Counted from the stretch's first letter, positions 27,143 to 36,093 are shown. The stretch: 64,000 nt of DNA from Woeseia sp. (GCA_021773015.1 JAJFKW010000001.1:1719305-1783304); one strand, 5' to 3'. The notes: a model not told the origin generated them from the sequence alone. Made by a program: numbers and translations.

Positions 27143-27928
27143 ATGGCATCGCAGAGCCGGCGGCGCCTTGCCGTCACGGTGCCAATATCTGCAGCACTTG
27201 TAGCGGGATTGTTGTTTTTGCTGCAATTCCTCACCGTGCCTGATCTCTTCGTCGACTTACCCGGCCCAGCAGAGATCGAAATTCTGCAAATCATTGAGCG
27301 AGCGCCATCGACGCCGCCAAAATTTGAGCCTGAGGAACAGCCGGAACCCCCGGAGCCTTTGGCGCCAACAGACGATGTAATTGCGGATGCGCCTCAAGTT
27401 GAGTTGCAAACAAGTGTGACACAGACTGAAACAGCAGTAACGGACAGCGTTAGCGAATCCAATACTGACAGCAGCGATGTTGCATGGTTAAAGGCACTGG
27501 ACGAGACGGCAAAGAGAAGTGATGAATTCGACGAAAACTCTGCGTCAATGTCGCCAGAATTCGATGAATTGCGTCGCGTAGCGAAACTTCGCTATTCGAA
27601 GCCGAAATTTGAAGCAAAAAAGGAAATTTGGGACAACGTAGAAAAGGACATGCTCGGTAGATCCATACTCCGCAGTGGAAATTGTTTTCGCGTGCTAGAC
27701 GATCCAAATGTTGGCAGCCAGGACTTACACCGCGAGTTCACGCAGAACATTGTTTCATGCTCATTCTCATTCTCGAAACGCCCACCGAAGATGCTACCGT
27801 GGGTAGATGTAATCGTAGAGCGCTACGAATATTTGCAAGATAAGGACAAAGACATCAATTTCGCACGCGGAGTGTTTGGCGGCGAGAACGACCCGGTTAC
27901 CTCTGCTGAAAGCGGTGACGACGAATAG
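27143..27928 (+). CDS. TonB-like N-terminus joined to an unknown C-terminal domain
   Basis: 261 residues. One N-terminal helix (~9-29), then a Pro/Glu-rich stretch (~52-75, with EPEEQPEPPEP) and an acidic Ser/Thr-rich linker, exactly the plan of a TonB N-terminal half. The C-terminal ~130 residues do not show the TonB receptor-contact fold; instead there is a basic region (RVAKLRYSKPKFEAKKE) and two Cys in NCFRVLDD and NIVSCSF. No homolog is recognised. Topology predicts a periplasmic C-terminus. Followed by the hydroxyacid dehydrogenase gene after 80 bases. Confidence 0.6.
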   Translation: MASQSRRRLAVTVPISAALVAGLLFLLQFLTVPDLFVDLPGPAEIEILQIIERAPSTPPKFEPEEQPEPPEPLAPTDDVIADAPQVELQTSVTQTETAVTDSVSESNTDSSDVAWLKALDETAKRSDEFDENSASMSPEFDELRRVAKLRYSKPKFEAKKEIWDNVEKDMLGRSILRSGNCFRVLDDPNVGSQDLHREFTQNIVSCSFSFSKRPPKMLPWVDVIVERYEYLQDKDKDINFARGVFGGENDPVTSAESGDDE

Positions 27929-28008
27929 ATAGCCCATACGCCCAGTGCTATAGTGGTATGCAAGATAACGGGCAGACGTCACGCCTGTGGCGATAAAGGG
28001 CCATTTTT

Positions 28009-29154
28009 ATGCGAGTGCAATCGTTAATCCGAAATTCAGCTATCGCGGCTAGTTTGCTTTGTCTGTTACCGCTGTCCGTCAATGCGGACGATAATGAGCT
28101 GCAAGCCCTGATTGAGCGACTCGGCATTCGTGAGTCCGACACTGCAAGCCGCGATATACCGTCTTGGTCTAAGCCGCGAAAAATAAGTTTCTTGTTGCGG
28201 CCCGACGCGCCGGCTAGCGGACTAGGTTCGGAACAATGGGTGCGCGAGGTCGCCGATGGCGTGGAGATACATTTTCTGAGCTTTGGTCCTGAGGGCATCG
28301 ACACAACTGGGGCAGCCGATAGCGACGCCTATTTTGGCTGGTGCATACCAAGCATCATTGAAGCGGCAGCAAACTTGCGTTACCTCCATCTTTATTCCGC
28401 TGGAATTGATCGGTGCGCCGCAATTCCGGGTATTCGAGATCGTGGCATGATCACCAGCAACAGTGCGAAGGCCGCAAGTGAAACGATTGCTGACCACAGT
28501 ATCGCTATGATGTTCACCCTCACTCGAAATCTGCATATGCACCACACTGCGCAGTTACGCGGCGAATGGGATGGCATAAGCGAGAATGCTCCCGAGACCG
28601 TTGCGATTGGCGGCAAGACAATGTTGGTTCTCGGTCTCGGCGGGATCGGCACACAGGTCGCACGGCGGGCGCATGGTTTGGGTATGCGCGTCATCGGTAC
28701 TCGAAATTCCAGCCGTGACGGACCTGACTTCGTCGACCATGTCGGTCTTAGCGACGAAATGCTTTCGCTCGCCGCACAGGCCGACGTGGTAGTGAATGCA
28801 TTACCACTAACCAATAGGACTAAATATATTGTTAACGGAGAGTTTTTCGATGCAATGCGAAATGGTTCGTATTACGTATCTGTAGGGCGAGGTGCGACGA
28901 CCGATACCGACGCGCTAATTGCGGCACTAAAGAGTGGAAAGCTGAGCGGCGCAGGGCTCGATGTAACCGATCCCGAACCGCTACCGCGTAAACACGAACT
29001 GTGGCGGATTCCCAATGTGTTAATCACCCCACATAGCTCTAGCGCATCCTCGCTGAGCGTCAATAACACAACGCTTATTGCCCGAGAAAATCTGCGCCGT
29101 TACATACAAGGTGAACAACTTCTCAATATTGTCGACTTCGCCAGAGGCTACTGA
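28009..29154 (+). CDS. D-isomer-specific 2-hydroxyacid dehydrogenase with a signal peptide
   Basis: 381 residues. The family core is intact: NAD-binding LGLGGIGTQVARRAHGLG at about residue 206, catalytic Arg in YYVSVGRGATTDTDAL, Glu in TDPEPLP and His in ITPHSSSASS. The first ~26 residues (MRVQSLIRNSAIAASLLCLL..., ending VNADD) are a convincing Sec signal peptide, which is unusual for an NAD-dependent enzyme because the periplasm is thought to lack free NAD. It could be membrane-anchored or have a different cofactor source. The reductive-dehalogenase-like gene starts 31 bases downstream. Confidence 0.85.
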   Translation: MRVQSLIRNSAIAASLLCLLPLSVNADDNELQALIERLGIRESDTASRDIPSWSKPRKISFLLRPDAPASGLGSEQWVREVADGVEIHFLSFGPEGIDTTGAADSDAYFGWCIPSIIEAAANLRYLHLYSAGIDRCAAIPGIRDRGMITSNSAKAASETIADHSIAMMFTLTRNLHMHHTAQLRGEWDGISENAPETVAIGGKTMLVLGLGGIGTQVARRAHGLGMRVIGTRNSSRDGPDFVDHVGLSDEMLSLAAQADVVVNALPLTNRTKYIVNGEFFDAMRNGSYYVSVGRGATTDTDALIAALKSGKLSGAGLDVTDPEPLPRKHELWRIPNVLITPHSSSASSLSVNNTTLIARENLRRYIQGEQLLNIVDFARGY

Positions 29155-29185
29155 CCCCGCGCGCGGTCGACGACGAAAATTCGCG

Positions 29186-30175
29186 ATGGCTAAATCTCCC
29201 TACAAGCCCTACACGCCCAATCCGGAACAGATGGCGCTAATGCCCGCAAAGTCCGGTAACGCGATAAATGGGCTTGGCGAAAGTCGCTTCCGGCGCGCGA
29301 CTCCCGTGTATTGGCATAATCCAGATTCGCTGGCGCACGGTGAATTGCAGAAATGGTTTTACACTCAAGACCCGAATAATCCGGCGATCAATGAAGCAAG
29401 GAAAAATCGCGAAGAAATTTTGCAAATCCAAGTTCCTGAAGTTAGTGGTGAACCATTGATTCAATCAGCGGATGATTGGACGAAACAACTCGAAGCATTT
29501 TCAAAGACCGTTGACATGGAACTTTTCGGAATTACGGCTCTGAAGTCCGAGTGGCTGTTCGAGGGCACTACACTTGACTTCAAGTGGGTCATCATGCTCG
29601 GCGTTGCACATGATTACGATCAAATCAAAGAAGCACCGGAAGCGGTCGCAGGCGCTGAAGTCGTCCGACAGTACGGCCGAGGTACGAAGGCCGCAAAAGA
29701 CATCGCGACCTGGATTCGGAGCAAAGGGTGGGACGCTGAACCGTACGCCGGACCGATGGCGGGCCCGCTATTGCTGATACCGCCCGCCTTGGAGTGCGGA
29801 TTTGGCGAGCTTGGTAAACACGGCTCGATTATCAACAAAGATTATGGTTCGTCATTCCGACTGGCTGGCGTCGTCACAAATATTCCACTCATCCCAACGC
29901 CAAGAACTTCCTACGATGTGGATGACTTTTGCGCTCGCTGTCAAGTGTGCAGCAATGCGTGTCCGCCCGATGCAATATTGCCGGAGAAAGCGGATGTGCG
30001 CGGACGACAAAAATGGTATGTCAATTTCGACAAGTGCATCCCATTTTTCAACGAAAATTTCGGCTGCGGAATTTGTATCGCGGTATGTCCGTGGAGCATA
30101 CCCGGTCGCGGACCGAGAATCATCGAGCAACTGCAACGCCGGCGCAACCGACTCGACGGCGCTGCCGGCCTGTAG
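29186..30175 (+). CDS. Soluble reductive-dehalogenase-like iron-sulfur/cobalamin protein
   Basis: 329 residues from ATG at 29186 (earlier in-frame starts overlap the previous gene). The C-terminus has two [4Fe-4S] motifs: Cys249-x2-Cys252-x2-Cys255-x3-Cys259-Pro, and Cys284 with Cys294-x2-Cys297-x3-Cys301-Pro. Upstream, CGFGELGKHGSIINKDYGSSFRL corresponds in parts (GELGKHGSI, NKDYGSSFRL) to the cobalamin-binding region of reductive dehalogenases. There is no Tat signal, no RdhB anchor gene and no fused reductase domain, so electrons must come from another protein. Removal of halogen from an organohalide is the family function; QueG is a related alternative, but the HEAT-repeat tail is missing. 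Confidence 0.8.
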   Translation: MAKSPYKPYTPNPEQMALMPAKSGNAINGLGESRFRRATPVYWHNPDSLAHGELQKWFYTQDPNNPAINEARKNREEILQIQVPEVSGEPLIQSADDWTKQLEAFSKTVDMELFGITALKSEWLFEGTTLDFKWVIMLGVAHDYDQIKEAPEAVAGAEVVRQYGRGTKAAKDIATWIRSKGWDAEPYAGPMAGPLLLIPPALECGFGELGKHGSIINKDYGSSFRLAGVVTNIPLIPTPRTSYDVDDFCARCQVCSNACPPDAILPEKADVRGRQKWYVNFDKCIPFFNENFGCGICIAVCPWSIPGRGPRIIEQLQRRRNRLDGAAGL

Positions 30176-30182
30176 CAAACCC

Positions 30183-31388
30183 TTATGCTTTGGCAGCCTG
30201 TGATTGGCCGCCGTAAATCACTTCGTTGCCAGGACCGGGTTTGTCGGGAATGTTTTGCGCAAGAATAACGGAGCAAATCGCAAACCCTGTACCGATATAG
30301 AAAACCAAACTATGCGAATTGATCCATACCAAGCCCAAAGCTGCGGGAACAATGACCGCTGCAATATGATTAATCGTGAATGACACTCCGGCGCTACTCG
30401 CTAAATCCTGCGGATCTGCAATTTTTTGAAAGTACGTATTCATTGCGATATACAGCGCGTAAAACATATGATCAACGACGTACAAACCAGCAGCAATGTA
30501 AGCATTTTCGACGAGCGCATAAGCGGTAAATACAACAATAAGGCCGCCGTACTCAATTGTCAGCGCGCGCCGCTCGCCGATACGACGAATTAGCACGCCA
30601 ATGCGCTCCGCAAATATCCAGTTAAAGGCATAGTTGAATAGAAACAGCAGCGTCACCTGACTCGCCGAATAGCCAAACTTTTCCACCATGAGAAACGCAG
30701 CAAAGACCATAAAAATCTGCCGTCTCGCACCAGAAAAAAACGTCAATGCATAATAAAGCCAGTAGCGTTTTCGCAATATGAGCCTGTGTCGCTGTTGGCT
30801 TTTTGAAGGATAGTAGGGAAATGCCTGCGCCATAAACACTGCAAACAACACACAGATACTACCCGCAGCTAGAAACATCCATACGTAGTCGAGGCCGATT
30901 ATTTCCAGGCTCACCCAGAGTGCTGCGTACACGGAAAGCGACGCAATGGAGCCCACTGCGATTAGTTTTCCCAGCACTTGCGGCGCTTCTTCCTGACTCA
31001 ACCATTGCAGCGACAATGACTGTTTGACTGCCTCAAAATAGTGAAAACCGACCGACATAAGAATCGTCGTAAAGTAAAGTCCGTACGCGTAGGGAAAAAA
31101 CCCTGTCAACGCAACACCAGCACCCAGCAGCGCCAGCGCCATCACCGCGAGGCGTTGCTCCTTAATTACGAACAGCACAAAGATTACGGTAAAGGTAAGA
31201 AATCCTGGTATTTCGCGGATGCTCTGCAAAATGCCGATCTCGACGCCAGTGAATGCCGCGCGTTCTACCACGAAGTTATTGAGCAACGCGGACCATGCAT
31301 TAAAGGCAACAGGCATCGCGATTGACATCAATACCAGCAAGGTACGCTGGTTTTGCCAGGCTCGCCCGTTTGCAGCGTCTGGCGTCAC
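30183..31388 (-). CDS. MFS transporter
   Basis: 401 residues with 12 predicted helices and the usual major-facilitator duplication. The N-terminal FNNFVV-like region and DLASSAGVSFTINHIAAVIVPA in helix 10 are seen in sugar- or acid-type MFS proteins, but no substrate can be named. It ends seven bases from the reductive-dehalogenase-like gene (convergent). The upstream aminotransferase ends 24 bases before its ATG, so they may form one transcript. Confidence 0.78.
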   Translation of the reverse strand: MTPDAANGRAWQNQRTLLVLMSIAMPVAFNAWSALLNNFVVERAAFTGVEIGILQSIREIPGFLTFTVIFVLFVIKEQRLAVMALALLGAGVALTGFFPYAYGLYFTTILMSVGFHYFEAVKQSLSLQWLSQEEAPQVLGKLIAVGSIASLSVYAALWVSLEIIGLDYVWMFLAAGSICVLFAVFMAQAFPYYPSKSQQRHRLILRKRYWLYYALTFFSGARRQIFMVFAAFLMVEKFGYSASQVTLLFLFNYAFNWIFAERIGVLIRRIGERRALTIEYGGLIVVFTAYALVENAYIAAGLYVVDHMFYALYIAMNTYFQKIADPQDLASSAGVSFTINHIAAVIVPAALGLVWINSHSLVFYIGTGFAICSVILAQNIPDKPGPGNEVIYGGQSQAAKA

Positions 31389-31412
31389 TCGAATTCGCCA
31401 GTAATATTCACA

Positions 31413-32825
31413 CTATGCTGCCAAATAACCTTCAGCGCGCAAATCTTTCATTGTCAGTTCGATCGCCTTGCGCAATCGGGATACAACAAGATCGACGTCT
31501 TCTTTCGTCATCGTCAGCGATGGCGACATAATATTGAGATCCGCGGCCGGTCGCACGATGACACCGTGGGCTTCGGCGTGATTGGAAATGCGCTTGCCTA
31601 TATTGACCTCACTCGGAAAGAAATCCTTGGTCTCCTTATTGGCAACATTCACCACACACATCATGAATCGTCGACCACGAATATCTCCGACAATCGGTAA
31701 GTCCAACAATGTTCGTAGTTGTTGTTCGAAATATTCGCCGACCGTTTTGACATTCTCAAACAGATTTTCCCGTTCCATTATCTCAATATTTTTCAACGCT
31801 GCCGCACAGCTGACAGGATGACCGGAATACGTGTAACCACCGGTAAACCAGCGGTCTTCGCTATTCCCTAGCACGGCATAAATCCGATCCGAAAAAATCG
31901 CCGCGCCGAGCGGTAAGTAAGCTGACGTCAGTCCTTTCGCACAACAAATAATATCGGGTTGCACGTCAAACATATCTTTGGAGACGAACCAATGGCCCAA
32001 CCGCCCAAACGCAGTAACCACTTCATCGGCGACGTAAATAATGTCGTACTTTTGGCACAAATCCCACGTCCGCCTGTTGTAGCGTTCGGGCGGTACGATC
32101 ACACCACCCGATCCGAGGATCGGCTCTGCGTAAAACGCGGCTACATTTTCCGGCCCCAGTTCCAGTATTTTTTGCTCCATTTCGTCAATCAACGACTGAC
32201 AAAATTCATCCTCGCGCATGGCAGCGGGTGCGCGATAATAATTGGGGCTGGACAAGTGATGAATAATATCTTCGATGTAGCCGAATTCGCTGGATCGGTC
32301 GCCTGCTTTGCCGGATAACGAAGCGGCGAGATACGTCGTGCCATGATAAGCATCCTTACGGCACAATATGTGTTTTTTCTCTGGTTTGCCGCGCGCGCCT
32401 TGGTACATTTGAATCAGTCGGAACGCACCGTCATTTGCCGTCGACCCGCCGCACGTGAAGAAAACATGATTCAAGTCGCCTGGCGCGAGCTCTGCTAGCT
32501 TTGCAGAAAGCCTTGCCGCGGGCTCGTTCGACATATCGGTAAAAGGGTTTGCGTACGCCAATTTGCCTACTTGTTCGGCAATCGCGTCGACCATTTCTTG
32601 CCTACCGAGGCCGATGTTGGTGCACCACATACCACCTACCGCATCGAAATACTCTTTGCCATTTGCATCCTTGAGATAGCCGCCGCGACCTTCCGACATA
32701 ATCAAGGAACCATTGACATCATAGCTGGTGAAATGATGGAACGGATGTACGTGATGCCGACGATCCTGCTCCCAAACTTCACTGTTCGCAGGGCTCGATT
32801 GCTGACGCGGTAGCGTTTTGTTCAT
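31413..32825 (-). CDS. Class III omega-aminotransferase
   Basis: 470 residues. PLP-dependent fold type I enzyme of the putrescine/beta-alanine/taurine:pyruvate group. Visible motifs: YFDAVGGMWCTNIGLG near the N-terminus, CGGSTANDGAFRL, DEVVTAFGRLG with the cofactor Asp, and the PLP lysine in CCAKGLTSAYLPLGA (about residue 300). GGAG lies six bases upstream of ATG. It transfers an amino group from a diamine or omega-amino acid to pyruvate. The downstream MFS transporter may import the substrate. Unlike the aminotransferase at 1311-2594 it is intact. Confidence 0.88.
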   Translation of the reverse strand: MNKTLPRQQSSPANSEVWEQDRRHHVHPFHHFTSYDVNGSLIMSEGRGGYLKDANGKEYFDAVGGMWCTNIGLGRQEMVDAIAEQVGKLAYANPFTDMSNEPAARLSAKLAELAPGDLNHVFFTCGGSTANDGAFRLIQMYQGARGKPEKKHILCRKDAYHGTTYLAASLSGKAGDRSSEFGYIEDIIHHLSSPNYYRAPAAMREDEFCQSLIDEMEQKILELGPENVAAFYAEPILGSGGVIVPPERYNRRTWDLCQKYDIIYVADEVVTAFGRLGHWFVSKDMFDVQPDIICCAKGLTSAYLPLGAAIFSDRIYAVLGNSEDRWFTGGYTYSGHPVSCAAALKNIEIMERENLFENVKTVGEYFEQQLRTLLDLPIVGDIRGRRFMMCVVNVANKETKDFFPSEVNIGKRISNHAEAHGVIVRPAADLNIMSPSLTMTKEDVDLVVSRLRKAIELTMKDLRAEGYLAA

Positions 32826-33166
32826 TTGAACTCCATCATTGAATCAGAACCACTCCAACAGACAATTAGGCCACCAATTCTTGGCCAAGATTTGTCGTTT
32901 TTCGTTGATCGTTTCTCAAAACACAACACAACGTGGCGGGAAAGCAGAGAATAGCACCTATATAGCGATACGAAATTCGCCGGTTTCATGATGCGATATC
33001 GCCCTTTCGGATACATTTACGGTAACTGCCAACAGATATCGCGTTAGACGATCGTAGGAGCAAGTGAGCCCCTCAGTTTTCGCCGCCGCCCCGAGCGTTT
33101 GGGTCCGTTTGCAATCGCTGCTGGCACGCCAGATACTGGAGTTTGCTGTATTGCGGAGCGACCCAT
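32826..33166. other. 341-bp intergenic region between divergent genes
   Basis: Separates the aminotransferase (minus) from the secreted hypothetical protein (plus). A 64-codon open frame on the minus strand has no ribosome site or recognisable content. It holds a 12-bp palindrome at 32879-32890, described separately. Confidence 0.5.
32879..32890. promoter_or_regulatory. 12-bp palindrome, possible operator
   Basis: TCTTGGCCAAGA is a perfect palindrome about 55 bases upstream of the aminotransferase start. It could be a regulator-binding site; no regulator gene is adjacent. Confidence 0.3.
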
Positions 33167-33700
33167 GTGAATAAGCAACTGCTGTGCGTGTTCGGCCTAC
33201 TAACGCTCATGACTTTCAGCATTGCCGTCGGTCAAGAGCAAATCCGCAGGTATTCTGCTGTTGATCAAGAGCGATCACGTTACATACACAATAGCCGCCC
33301 TACGCGTCAGGATGTACCACTAAGGCAAGAGAACATCTCAGACATCGAAGTTCGAGAGGTTATTACCGCAATGGAGGATGTCTATCCCGGTGCCATCGTC
33401 AACATTTCAGGAGTGGTGACCGGTTGCCCCTGCGAGGAAAGTATAAAGTGCACCAGCCAAGTCTGGGTTGTCGCCTATCGCGACGGCCAAAATAACGGCT
33501 TGATGCTGTCAAGGATTAACAACCTTTGGGAAATCGGCCTCGTGCAGCGCTGGTGGCTTGGCTACGACAAATTGCGCCAGCGAACGCGTCAGGAACGATT
33601 GGCAAAAAAAGGTCGCGACTGGGAGGCATACCGGAAGCTGTTCGTCGAGCAGCAAAAATATTTGAGTACATTCCCTGCTTGCGCTGTATTCGGCAACTAA
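33167..33700 (+). CDS. Secreted protein of unknown function
   Basis: 177 residues from GTG at 33167 (GGAG eight bases upstream). A signal peptide covers ~1-22, ending near VGQEQ. The middle part has VTGCPCEESIKCTSQVWVVAYRDG, three Cys that may form a metal site or disulfides (read in parts GCPCEE and KCTSQVWVV). The C-terminal third is helical and basic (RQRTRQERLAKKGRDWEAYRK region). I do not recognise a family. It stands at the head of a run of small forward-strand genes. Confidence 0.65.
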   Translation: MNKQLLCVFGLLTLMTFSIAVGQEQIRRYSAVDQERSRYIHNSRPTRQDVPLRQENISDIEVREVITAMEDVYPGAIVNISGVVTGCPCEESIKCTSQVWVVAYRDGQNNGLMLSRINNLWEIGLVQRWWLGYDKLRQRTRQERLAKKGRDWEAYRKLFVEQQKYLSTFPACAVFGN

Positions 33701-33743
33701 GCAATCGGGGTGGCGCTACCTATGTTTTGTAAAGGCGAGAAAT

Positions 33744-34073
33744 ATGGCCTATGACGCGGGCGTAGCCGAGAGGTTACAAGACTATTTTCAGGGCCGAGCC
33801 GACATCGTGGAAAAGAAAATGTTCGGCGGCATCGCTTTTATGCACCGCGGCAACATGTGCTGCGGAATTGTCGATGACGTGCTGATGGCGCGCGTCGGTC
33901 CTGACCAATACGCAGACGCATTGTGCAGGCCGCATGCCCGCGAAATGGACTTTACTGGACGATCGATGAAAGGCTTTGTTTATGTAGATCCGCCCGGATT
34001 TGCCGAAGACGGACAAATGAATGTGTGGATTCAACTCTGCGTGAAATTTACAAACTCGTTACCGGCGAAGTAG
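33744..34073 (+). CDS. TfoX N-terminal domain protein
   Basis: 109 residues matching the TfoX/Sxy N-terminal fold: EKKMFGGIAFMHRGNMCCGI and MARVGPDQYADAL, with KGFVYVDPPGF near the C-terminus. Full TfoX/Sxy is a competence regulator with an extra C-terminal domain; this short form lacks it. Short stand-alone versions are common and their role is unknown. Confidence 0.82.
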   Translation: MAYDAGVAERLQDYFQGRADIVEKKMFGGIAFMHRGNMCCGIVDDVLMARVGPDQYADALCRPHAREMDFTGRSMKGFVYVDPPGFAEDGQMNVWIQLCVKFTNSLPAK

Positions 34074-34099
34074 AATCATCGATTTTGCAGGAGAAAATA

Positions 34100-34681
34100 A
34101 TGCCGAAATGTTATGCGCAACTCCCCACGTTTGTTCGGACGTTGATCTGCGGTAGTTTTTTCTTCGCCAGCCCGCTGTTTGCGCAATCGGATTATCCATT
34201 CGTATCGGACAGTTTTGAAGTACCCAGCAAACTAGAAACGTCGAATTTTCGTATCAGGGCACTAACATTGGATGATGTTGCAAAAGACTACTCTGCGGCA
34301 ATGTCAAGTGTCGACCATCTATTGAAGGTGTGGCCGGGATCCGGTTGGCCCAAAGATTTGACGATCGAAGAGGACCTAATCGCGCTAGGATGGCATCAAC
34401 AAGAATTCATAAACCGTACTTCCTTCGCATATACCGTGCTTACGCTCGATGAATCCCGGGTCATTGGGAGCGTCTACGTTAATCCAACTAGAAAGAGCGG
34501 GCACGATGCAGAAATTTTTTTGTGGGTTACGAAAGCGGACTTCGAGGCGGGTTTGGACCTCGAACTTTTTTCGACGGTCACGCATTGGATAGATGACGAC
34601 TGGCCGTTCGAGGCACCGGCATTCCCAGGCCGGAAAGTTTCGTGGGAACGGTGGAATTCTACACCGGACGAAAAATGGTAG
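34100..34681 (+). CDS. GNAT-like acetyltransferase with a signal peptide
   Basis: 193 residues from ATG at 34100 with AGGAG upstream. Residues ~12-30 form a Sec signal (LICGSFFFASPLFAQS). The rest resembles GNAT proteins: FRIRALTLDDVAKDYSA at the N-terminus, then AYTVLTLDESRVIGSVYVNP corresponding to beta strands 2-4. The pyrophosphate-binding Q/RxxGxG/A loop is not obvious. Export of a GNAT is unusual since acetyl-CoA is cytoplasmic; it may act as a binding protein or be mislabelled by fold resemblance. Confidence 0.6.
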   Translation: MPKCYAQLPTFVRTLICGSFFFASPLFAQSDYPFVSDSFEVPSKLETSNFRIRALTLDDVAKDYSAAMSSVDHLLKVWPGSGWPKDLTIEEDLIALGWHQQEFINRTSFAYTVLTLDESRVIGSVYVNPTRKSGHDAEIFLWVTKADFEAGLDLELFSTVTHWIDDDWPFEAPAFPGRKVSWERWNSTPDEKW

Positions 34682-34874
34682 TGAATGTTCGACCTCTGCA
34701 ACAGGTGTGCGAGGCACAACAAGTATTTCTGTCGGTCAGATCGAGCCGAAAACATTGGAGCGGATGCAGTGTCCGGTCATTTTCATGGTTACGCAAGTAG
34801 ACAAAATTCCGCAAATTGTGGGCCCGTAATCGCATGCTGCGCAGAGCAATGATAATTCAACGATAGAGGGTAAT

Positions 34875-35153
34875 ATGTGCAGGAATATCAAAACACTATT
34901 CAACTTCGATCCGCCGGCCAATAATTCCGAAATTCGTGCCGCTGCTGAACAATATGTCCGCAAAATAAGTGGCTTTAGCAAGCCATCGCAGGCCAATCTG
35001 CCGGCATTTGAACGGGCGGTAGACGCAGTTGCTGAGGCAAGCATGATATTACTCAGATCTGCAATAACCTCTGCTCCGCCGAAAAATCGAGCGGTCGAAT
35101 CCGCTAAGGCTAGCGCGCGTGCCGCACAGCGCTTCGGCGGCACGCCAGCATGA
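34875..35153 (+). CDS. DUF2277 family protein
   Basis: 92 residues. MCRNIKTLFNFDPPA at the start, a helical middle (YVRKISGFSKPSQANLPAFERAV in parts YVRKISGF, QANLPAFERAV) and a basic tail match the DUF2277 family. Function unknown. AGAGGG lies six bases before ATG. Its stop overlaps the GFA gene's ATG by four bases (ATGA), so the two are coupled. Confidence 0.85.
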   Translation: MCRNIKTLFNFDPPANNSEIRAAAEQYVRKISGFSKPSQANLPAFERAVDAVAEASMILLRSAITSAPPKNRAVESAKASARAAQRFGGTPA

Positions 35154-35563
35154 ACGATCACACGAACAGCCGTTACGTTGGTGGCTGTTCTTGCGGCAAA
35201 CTAAGATACGTATCGGAGGCGCCACCAGACGAGGTGGGCTATTGTCATTGTCGAATTTGTCAAAGAACTTCCGCTGCACCGGTAATGGCGTTCGCGTCGT
35301 TCCCAGTTGCAATGCATCGGTACACTAAAGGCCCTCCACATGTTTTTCGATCGTCGCCGCATGGTACGCGAGAATTTTGTAATGACTGCGGTACGCAAAT
35401 TGCCTACCGAGAAGCACACGACGCGAAGACGTTGGACGTTAATGCGATGACATTGGATGACCCCACATTGGTCACTCCCCAGTATCACATTTGGTGCACA
35501 AGCCAGCTTCCATGGTTTGAAGTAAGCGATAATCTGCCGCGCTACCCACGCAACAAGCCATAG
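35150..35563 (+). CDS. GFA-family (glutathione-dependent formaldehyde-activating/CENP-V-like) zinc protein
   Basis: 137 residues. Zinc-binding Cys are in GGCSCGKLRY, YCHCRICQRTS and FCNDCGTQI, the standard GFA pattern. Members bind zinc and are thought to handle S-hydroxymethylglutathione or other thiol adducts; most are uncharacterised. Translationally coupled to DUF2277. Confidence 0.9.
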   Translation: MNDHTNSRYVGGCSCGKLRYVSEAPPDEVGYCHCRICQRTSAAPVMAFASFPVAMHRYTKGPPHVFRSSPHGTREFCNDCGTQIAYREAHDAKTLDVNAMTLDDPTLVTPQYHIWCTSQLPWFEVSDNLPRYPRNKP

Positions 35564-35583
35564 GCAGCGCCGATATTTTGCCC

Positions 35584-36093
35584 ATGCACATTCGACCTTA
35601 TCACCGACCAGGCGACGAAACCGGCATTAAAGCGTGCATCATTGAACTGCAGGACTTTGAACGCGAATTTGATCCGCGTATGCCCAGTGGCGCAGAGATC
35701 GCGGATGAATATATTTCCGACTTTTCGCGAAGATGCAATGAGTTTGACGGTCAAATATTTGTAGCGGACGCCAGCGGAAAAATCGCAGGTTACGTTATGG
35801 TGCTGGCGAGCGTACGTAGTGGCGACATCGACGACGGCAATCTTGAGCATGGACTCATCGCCGACCTTGTTGTGCTTCAAGAGTTTCGCGGTAACGGCGT
35901 CGGAAAACGCCTGATGGCGACCGCAGAAACATATGCGAAAGAACAGAACGTCAATTGGCTGAGAATTTCGGTTCTCGCGAAAAACCTCAATGCTCGCAGC
36001 CTGTATGCCAACGCTGGCTTTTCTGAACTCTACGTCGATTTCGAAAAAGATTTATCCAATTCAAGATCATCAGCCAACAGCGTCAATAGGTGA
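35584..36093 (+). CDS. GNAT-family N-acetyltransferase
   Basis: 169 residues from ATG at 35584. The acetyl-CoA loop is clear: LVVLQEFRGNGVGKRLMATAE (Arg-Gly-x-Gly-x-Gly type, in parts LQEFRGNGVG, KRLMATAE), followed by ISVLAKNLNARSLYANAGF. Cytoplasmic; substrate unknown. Starts 20 bases after the GFA gene. Confidence 0.88.
   Translation: MHIRPYHRPGDETGIKACIIELQDFEREFDPRMPSGAEIADEYISDFSRRCNEFDGQIFVADASGKIAGYVMVLASVRSGDIDDGNLEHGLIADLVVLQEFRGNGVGKRLMATAETYAKEQNVNWLRISVLAKNLNARSLYANAGFSELYVDFEKDLSNSRSSANSVNR

Noticed and set aside
29186-30175. Calling the iron-sulfur protein QueG
   Set aside because: The sequence lacks the C-terminal HEAT-repeat tail and has the reductive-dehalogenase-type cobalamin region; kept as an alternative only.
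34682-34874. Tail of a forward frame ending VIFMVTQVDKIPQIVGP
   Set aside because: Looks protein-like for about 20 residues, but its upstream part lies in the shadow of the GNAT-like gene and there is no start; left unannotated.
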